From positions 1-18,922 of the forward strand of contig CAYLZO010000085.1 in assembly GCA_964387775.1 (NCBI GenBank): a stretch of DNA of 18,922 nucleotides, given 5' to 3'. Shown here piece after piece: positions 14,578 to 18,922 of the stretch. Made by a program: the position numbers and the translations under genes. The stretch is from CAYLZO01 sp964387775. GTDB taxonomy: Bacteria > Chloroflexota > Anaerolineae > JAAYZQ01. The notes below the pieces were generated by a model. The model was not told the DNA's origin. It ran no database searches and was given only the letters and a program-made list of their open reading frames with translations. How positions within the stretch are numbered: position 1 is the stretch's first letter; the number at the start of each line of letters is the position of its first letter.

Positions 14578-15597
14578 TCAGTCCGCCCCACTCGATTCCC
14601 GAACAATGAGCTCGGGGCGCAGCAGGATGTGGCGTTCGTTTAACACTTCCCCCCGGATTACCCGGATCAACATGTCGCAGATCTGGCGGCCGATGTCATA
14701 GATCGGTTGGCGCACCGTCGTCAGCCGGGGATGGGAATGTTCGGCGAGGGGAATGTCGTCAAAGCCGGTGACGGCCACGTCGCGGCCGACGACCAGGCCA
14801 CGTTTCTGGGCAGCGCTGATGGCCCCCAGGGCCATCAGGTCGTTACAGGCGATGACGGCCGTGGGGGGTGGGGAGAGATCCAAGAGTTCGTTCATGGCCC
14901 GAAACCCCCCCCGTTGGGTTAGATCGCTGTCGATAAAATACTCCTCGGCGATGGACAACCCGTTTCGCTGCAACGTGGCTTCGAGGCCAGCGCGGCGATA
15001 GACGCTGAACATCAGGTCCTGGGGCGGGGCGATGCAGGCGATGCGCCGGTGGCCGAGATCGATCAGGTGCTCGGTCACCAGCTCCAAGCCCTGGAACCCG
15101 TCCTCGTCCACGTAAGGAAAGTCCACGTCCAGGTCAGAGCGCCCAAAGGCCACGAAGGGAAAGTCCATCCCGGAGAGGTACTCGATGCGGCGGTCCTTGA
15201 CTCGGGTCCGAACCACCAACAACCCGTCAACCAGGCGGCCCTCTGCCTTGTGGCGATAGGCAGCGTCTTCCTCCGGTGTGTCTGGGGCGCGGGTCGAGAC
15301 CAGAAGGTCAAAGTGGTGGCGTGCCGCTTCGTTGCCGATGCCGGCCAGCAACTCGCTGAAAAAGGGGTCTGAGAAGCGCGGGCCGGAGGTGGGGATGACA
15401 AAGCCGATGGTATCCGTTCGGCCCTTTTGCAGGCGGCGCGCGGTCACATCGGGCACGTAGTTCATTGCCTCGGCGATATCCAAAACACGCTGCCGAGTAG
15501 ATTCGGCCACGTCGTCATATCCGGCCAATGCCCGTGAAACCGTGGTAATCGAGAGGCCCAGTTCTGCTGCTAGGTCCTTGAGTGTGACAGTTGCCAT
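14578..15597 (-). CDS. LacI-family transcriptional regulator of the solute operon
   Basis: The 339-residue regulator starts with a classic LacI helix-turn-helix and hinge: VTLKDLAAELGLSITTVSRALAGYDDVAESTRQRVLDIA, then NYVPDVTARRLQKGRT. A periplasmic-binding-protein-like effector domain follows (TIGFVIPTSGP, VAFGRSDLDVDFPYVDEDG, VIACNDLMALGAI, VAVTGFDDIPLAEHSHPRLTTVRQP). ATG 15597 is preferred over an upstream frame start at 15876 because AGGAGA lies seven bases before it and the helix-turn-helix begins directly after. It should repress its own promoter and probably the transporter/phosphorylase genes, released by a sugar or its phosphate. It is first in the operon. The effector is unknown. 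Confidence 0.93.
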   Translation of the reverse strand: MATVTLKDLAAELGLSITTVSRALAGYDDVAESTRQRVLDIAEAMNYVPDVTARRLQKGRTDTIGFVIPTSGPRFSDPFFSELLAGIGNEAARHHFDLLVSTRAPDTPEEDAAYRHKAEGRLVDGLLVVRTRVKDRRIEYLSGMDFPFVAFGRSDLDVDFPYVDEDGFQGLELVTEHLIDLGHRRIACIAPPQDLMFSVYRRAGLEATLQRNGLSIAEEYFIDSDLTQRGGFRAMNELLDLSPPPTAVIACNDLMALGAISAAQKRGLVVGRDVAVTGFDDIPLAEHSHPRLTTVRQPIYDIGRQICDMLIRVIRGEVLNERHILLRPELIVRESSGAD

Positions 15598-15629
15598 CTG
15601 CCCGTCTCCTGAATAGCGCCTGCGCCCGG

Positions 15630-15643
15630 CCAAAACGTTTTGG
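15630..15643. promoter_or_regulatory. LacI-type operator, downstream copy
   Basis: CCAAAACGTTTTGG is a perfect 14-bp palindrome with the central CG typical of LacI-family sites. It lies just downstream of the predicted transcription start (about 15649) and 33 bp upstream of the regulator's start codon. Its centre is 34 bp from the second identical site. Confidence 0.85.
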
Positions 15644-15655
15644 GGCACAGGCTCT

Positions 15656-15684
15656 ATTATATCCCAAAACGTTTTGGATGTCAA
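15656..15684 (-). promoter_or_regulatory. Consensus promoter of the regulator gene with operator in the spacer
   Basis: On the minus strand the -35 TTGACA (15684-15679) and -10 TATAAT (15661-15656) are both perfect consensus with a 17-bp spacer. The spacer contains the whole operator at 15664-15677. Repressor bound here would block RNA polymerase directly. Confidence 0.9.
15664..15677. promoter_or_regulatory. LacI-type operator within the promoter spacer
   Basis: A second identical CCAAAACGTTTTGG fills 14 of the 17 spacer bases between -35 and -10. A degenerate third site, CAAAACGTTAA, lies upstream at 15688-15698. The regulator encoded directly downstream is the obvious ligand. Confidence 0.88.
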
Positions 15685-15698
15685 GTTCAAAACGTTAA

Positions 15699-16016
15699 TC
15701 TGGTCAAGGCGGTGAAGGTTTAGAGCCTGGACGACTTTCGCCGCGCGCACATGGCGGGGCTGCTCGAGGCTGAGTTGCTGACCAGCGGGACCTTTCTGAT
15801 GGATGGCACCGGCTTTCCAAGATTGTTGAGGTCGCACTCCCACCTTGGGTCGAGAGGGATCTCGCTGCAAAATCAAAGCGACCCACCTTTTTTCGAGGTG
15901 CGCCGCTGTCGTCTACTGGGTTGCGTTATTCGCTGCGAAAGCCTATGCTAGCGGCAGATATCCCCGGCTTCGAGCTGGGGGGGAGGAGCCGCTTTTTATT
16001 GCTTGCCGTGGACATT
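15699..16016. other. Gene-less stretch between helicase gene and regulator promoter
   Basis: No gene is supported. A plus-strand frame after the TAG at 15721-15723 reads like real protein for about 35 codons (LDDFRRAHMAGLLEAELLTS), which may be a degraded remnant, then loses that character. Two plus-strand hairpins with T-tails are present: GGGTCG/CGACCC followed by ACCTTTTTT near 15844-15895, and AGCGGC/GCCGCT (15950-15993) followed by TTTTATT. No plus-strand gene precedes them, so a small RNA or relics of lost genes are possible. Confidence 0.4.
15950..15997 (+). terminator. Candidate plus-strand terminator
   Basis: AGCGGC (15950-15955) pairs with GCCGCT (15988-15993), enclosing a CCCC...GGGG inner stem, and is followed by TTTTATT. 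It has the form of a rho-independent terminator on the plus strand, but no gene in that orientation ends upstream. Confidence 0.45.
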
Positions 16017-18922
16017 TCACCCGCCGACTATCTCGACGCCTCGGCCTACGTTCAGGAAAACCAGCAGCGCTCGGGGGCGCTCGCCGAGCAGCCTTTCCAC
16101 AGCTGCCACATAGCGGCCCACTTGCACGTCGTACCCTTCTGCCTCGATCTGCTCTTTTAGCGCTGCGACGTCGTCCAGCCGGTCAGTCTTGAACTCGGCT
16201 ACGGTCCAACCGCTGCCGGTGCGGTAGAGCAGGTCCACGATGCCGCGCTCGCCCTCCAGGACGTAGGGCAGCTCGTGGTGGCGCTCGGCGGCGTCCATCT
16301 CGGCCCAGAGGGGATGGGCGCGAAAGCGCGCCAGCAGGCGGCGGGCGCTGTCGATGGCGTTCAGGATCTCGGTCGGGTCGGTTAGCCCGGCGTCCAGGGC
16401 GTAGGGGGTGAGAAAGGGCGCAAAGTCGCCCTCGCCGGGAAAGCGCCAGCGGCGCAGCGCGGCGTGGACCAGCGTGCCGATCACCCAGGCCGGGCCGGTC
16501 GGCCGTTGGGCGCGGGGCACCACCCGCCAGACGCGGGGCGGCGGGTCGCTCTCGCGGTCCTCGGTCTTGGCATCGATGAGGCCGGGAATCGGGGAATCGG
16601 GGAATCGGGGAATCAGGGATTTGGTGTCCTCATCTTTGCTCGCGGCGGACCACAGTCTGCCGCTGGACGGCTCGGCTGAGCTCGCCGAAGTCTGTGGTCC
16701 AGCGAGAGCGGCGCTGGCGGGAGCGGGGCTGGCGGGCGTGAGGTCGGGGCGCAGTGGGTGGCAGACGCAGCGCAGGGGCGGGCCGTCCCAGTCGAGGGCG
16801 GGCGTGTAGGCGGCATCCGGCGGGCCGTCGAGGCGCACGGCCTCCAGGCCGACCACTTTGCCCAGCCAGGCCAGCCAGCCGCCCAGCAGCAGCCGGCCGG
16901 GGTCGGCCTTGGCCGTGCTGACCTTGGCGTGGCCCGAGACCAGCAGCTTTTCCTGGGCGCGCGTGGCGGCCACGTAGAGCAGGCGCCGCGACTCGGCCTC
17001 CTCCATCTCGGCCTGGCGTAGCGCGGCGAGCTGGTAGGTCACGGTCCGGGCGTCGCCATCGCGAAGGTCAAGCAGCACGCCCCAGTCAGCCTCGACGGCC
17101 ACCGGTGGGGCGACAAAGCGGCCGCGACGTGCCGCGTCGGCCACGACGACCAGCGGGAACTCGAGCCCCTTGGCCTTGTGGACGGTCATCAGTTGGACCG
17201 CGCCCTCGGCCTCGGTGGCCGCCTCGCTCTCGCGGGCGCCCACGTCGCGCAGCGTTTGCACGTATTCCAGGAATTCGCGCACGCCGACCAGGCCGCTGCG
17301 GTGGGCGTCGTCCAGGAGCTTGTCCACGTTGCGTTGCAGGCGCTCGCCGCCGGCCAACGCCAGCGCCGCCCGGTAGCCGGTGGCGTCGAGCAGGCGCTTG
17401 AGCACCTGGCCCACCGGCACGCGGCCCACCAGCCCCGAGAGGTCCGTGACCAGGTTCCAGGCAAACGCAGCCCGCTCGGCGTCGGCGGGATCGAGTTCGC
17501 GGGGAGCGTCTTGCAGCGCCGCCCACAGCCCCCGGCGCTGGCCGTCAGCGTCAAAGCGCAGGCGATAGAGCGCCGCGTCGGGCAGGCCCACCGCCGGCGA
17601 GCGCAGCAGCCCGGCCAGGGCCGCGTCGTCGCCCGGATCGGCCACCGCCAAGGAAGCGGTACTCCGCAGGGCAGCCAGGGCGTTGAGCAGATCGCGCACC
17701 TCGGGCCGCTCGTAAAACCCGCGCCCGGCGACGGTCACAAAGGGGATGCCGGCCCGCTCCAGGGCGTCCTCGTAGGGCGGAAAGCCGGTGCTGGCCCGGA
17801 AGAGCAGCGCCACGTCGCCCCAGGCGAATCCCTCCCCCTCGCACACCTCGCGCAGGCGGCGGGCCAGGGCCAGGGCGGCGGCGGCCCGGCCCTCGGCGGC
17901 GCTGTCGCCCAGGCCCAGGTGCAGCTCGACGAAGGGCGCCTCGACGCCGGGCCGGGGCTGGGCGCGGAAGGCCTGGAGCGGGGCAAAGGGCACCTGGTAG
18001 GCGCGGCTCGCCTCGGCGGCGCTGCCCAGGACCGGGGCCAGCAGCGCGTTCAGGGCCTGTACTAGGGGCGCGTGGGCGCGGAAGGTGAGGTCCAGGTCGA
18101 TCTGGCGGCCACCGGCGGCGGCGACGTCGGCCTGCACCTGGCGAAAGACGGCCACGTCGGCGCCGCGAAAGCGGTAGATGCTCTGCTTGGCGTCGCCGAC
18201 GACGAACAGCGACCCGGACAGGGCGTAGACGATCTGGCGCTGGCGGGCGTTGGTGTCCTGGAACTCGTCGACCAGCATCCCGCCACAAACGGCTGCGTCG
18301 GGGCCGGCGGCCTGGATCTCCTGCTGCCAGCGGGCGCGGACGGCGGGGTTCTCGGCCAACAGGCGGGCGGCCAGGGCCTCCAGGTCGTCGAAATCGAGGG
18401 CGGTGCGCTCCTCCTTGGCGCGCGTGTACTCGGCCAGGGCGCGCTCAAAGGCGGCGCGCAGTTGGGGCAGCAGCCCGGCCGCCTGCCGGTCGAGGTCCCA
18501 GCGGGGCGGCTTTTTGGGGTCGGCCAGGGGCGCCAGGCGCTCGTCGAAATAGGCCCGCAGGCCGGCCATGGCTTGGCGGGTCTCGGCCAGGGCGTCGGGG
18601 TCCCAGTTGGTCTTGGCCCCACCGGTGACGATAGCCTGGCGCAGGGCGGCCAACGCGTCCAGCGCCTCGTCCCACGCGGCCGCGTCCAGCGCGGCTTGCG
18701 CCCGGCCGGCGGCGGCCAGCACGTCGCGGCGGGCCACCTCCAGGCGGTCGCTCTCGCGGCGGGCCTGGAGCTCGGCCAGGGCCGCCAGCGGCTCGCGCCA
18801 GGCGGGGGCGCCAAGGGCGGCATCGAGCCAGTCCCGCAGCGTCTCGCTCCACACATCCAATGGATCTTTGCCCTGGGCGTCAAAGGCGGCGGCCGCGTCC
18901 AGCCGCTCGTCGAGCAGGGTGC
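16017..18922 (-). CDS. addA: UvrD-like helicase with C-terminal nuclease (AddA-type), N-terminus outside window
   Basis: AddA-type proteins unwind and trim double-strand breaks for recombination, usually with an AddB partner. The frame is open to the window edge, so Walker A is beyond it. Visible are ALDFDDLEALAARLL, motif II VDEFQDT (18252-18272), motif III VVGDAKQSIYRFRGAD, motif IV LDLTFRAHAP, motif V MTVHKAKGLEFPLVVV, motif VI RRLLYVAATRAQEKL, and a RecB-like nuclease: GTLVHAAL, then GIVDLLYRTGSGWTVAEFKTD (about 16185-16248), with the D and E-x-K metal-binding residues, followed by a helix with QVGRYVAAVE. The linker between helicase and nuclease (about 16560-16720) is low-complexity and contains repeat DNA. 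The partner subunit is not in the window; it may lie upstream outside it. Confidence 0.9.
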   Translation of the reverse strand, partial: TLLDERLDAAAAFDAQGKDPLDVWSETLRDWLDAALGAPAWREPLAALAELQARRESDRLEVARRDVLAAAGRAQAALDAAAWDEALDALAALRQAIVTGGAKTNWDPDALAETRQAMAGLRAYFDERLAPLADPKKPPRWDLDRQAAGLLPQLRAAFERALAEYTRAKEERTALDFDDLEALAARLLAENPAVRARWQQEIQAAGPDAAVCGGMLVDEFQDTNARQRQIVYALSGSLFVVGDAKQSIYRFRGADVAVFRQVQADVAAAGGRQIDLDLTFRAHAPLVQALNALLAPVLGSAAEASRAYQVPFAPLQAFRAQPRPGVEAPFVELHLGLGDSAAEGRAAAALALARRLREVCEGEGFAWGDVALLFRASTGFPPYEDALERAGIPFVTVAGRGFYERPEVRDLLNALAALRSTASLAVADPGDDAALAGLLRSPAVGLPDAALYRLRFDADGQRRGLWAALQDAPRELDPADAERAAFAWNLVTDLSGLVGRVPVGQVLKRLLDATGYRAALALAGGERLQRNVDKLLDDAHRSGLVGVREFLEYVQTLRDVGARESEAATEAEGAVQLMTVHKAKGLEFPLVVVADAARRGRFVAPPVAVEADWGVLLDLRDGDARTVTYQLAALRQAEMEEAESRRLLYVAATRAQEKLLVSGHAKVSTAKADPGRLLLGGWLAWLGKVVGLEAVRLDGPPDAAYTPALDWDGPPLRCVCHPLRPDLTPASPAPASAALAGPQTSASSAEPSSGRLWSAASKDEDTKSLIPRFPDSPIPGLIDAKTEDRESDPPPRVWRVVPRAQRPTGPAWVIGTLVHAALRRWRFPGEGDFAPFLTPYALDAGLTDPTEILNAIDSARRLLARFRAHPLWAEMDAAERHHELPYVLEGERGIVDLLYRTGSGWTVAEFKTDRLDDVAALKEQIEAEGYDVQVGRYVAAVERLLGERPRALLVFLNVGRGVEIVGG
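16586..16620. repeat. Tandem 8-bp repeats inside the helicase-nuclease gene
   Basis: About four copies of GGGGAATC occur in a row (first and last slightly altered). On the coding strand they give the low-complexity peptide IPRFPDSPIPG in the linker between helicase and nuclease domains. An 8-bp unit changes the frame when a copy is gained or lost, so this tract is a potential on/off slippage site. Confidence 0.75.
16647..16700. repeat. 54-bp palindromic element translated within the helicase-nuclease linker
   Basis: GGACCACAG (16647-16655) and CTGTGGTCC (16692-16700) are perfect inverted ends; inside, GCTC/GAGC (16670-16681) forms an inner hairpin. The element is read in frame as GPQTSASSAEPSSGRLWSA. 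Its position in an interdomain linker beside the tandem repeats suggests insertion of an intergenic-type palindrome into a tolerant part of the gene. Confidence 0.7.

Noticed and set aside
15724..15840. Missing 3' half of E1-alpha on the far side of the solute operon
   Set aside because: I checked the coding-like plus-strand frame there for E1-alpha C-terminal features and saw none, so simple insertion of the operon into the gene is not supported.
15598..15876. Upstream extension of the LacI regulator by 93 residues
   Set aside because: The extension would translate the promoter and both operators; the ATG at 15597 has a good ribosome site and starts directly before the helix-turn-helix.
18300..18922. 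Apparent absence of a Walker A motif in the helicase
   Set aside because: The frame stays open to the window edge, so the N-terminus with Walker A is most likely just outside.

Overview
The window looks like a high-GC bacterial chromosome, most likely a member of Chloroflexota (Anaerolineae-like). This is an inference from gene content: a solute-binding lipoprotein with a repetitive acidic/basic linker, a sucrose-phosphorylase-like GH13 enzyme beside a GT-B glycosyltransferase, a compact GrpE/Hsp70 operon, and many intergenic palindromes. No rRNA or tRNA gene was recognised. Nearly all intact genes are on the minus strand; the plus strand carries only remnants.

Layout. 1-470 is gene-less, visibly more AT-rich and full of hairpins, one pair acting as a probable terminator. 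470-930 (minus) holds an intact antitoxin followed by a MazF/PemK-type toxin that has lost its N-terminal half. 1008-1266 is a three-unit tandem array of ~85-bp palindromic repeats. 1328-1666 (plus) is a remnant that resembles the C-terminal end of a radical-SAM/SPASM protein. Two strong hairpins then separate it from a minus-strand chaperone operon (1790-6758): TPR protein, short J-domain protein with HPP in place of HPD, GrpE, and a short-lid DnaK. A candidate promoter sits upstream at 6797-6825.

6840-7900 (plus) holds an unrecognised fragment, a near-consensus promoter, a structured leader and the first half of a dehydrogenase E1-alpha gene, which is cut off where it meets the 3' end of the next operon. 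7873-15597 (minus) is a sugar or compatible-solute operon: LacI-type regulator, solute-binding lipoprotein, two permeases, a GT-B glycosyltransferase and a GH13_18-type phosphorylase. No transporter ATPase is encoded, so a shared one elsewhere is expected. The regulator's promoter has consensus -35 and -10 boxes with a perfect CCAAAACGTTTTGG operator filling the spacer and a second copy just downstream of the predicted start. Hairpins lie in the gene gaps before each permease.

16017-18922 (minus) is a UvrD-like helicase with a C-terminal nuclease domain (AddA-type), cut by the window edge. Its interdomain linker contains palindromic and tandem repeat DNA that is translated in frame.

The most interesting points are the dedicated Hsp70 operon with a J-domain lacking HPD, the 85-bp repeat array with a conserved stem, the repeat DNA inside the helicase-nuclease gene, the headless toxin beside an intact antitoxin, and the operator architecture of the solute operon.
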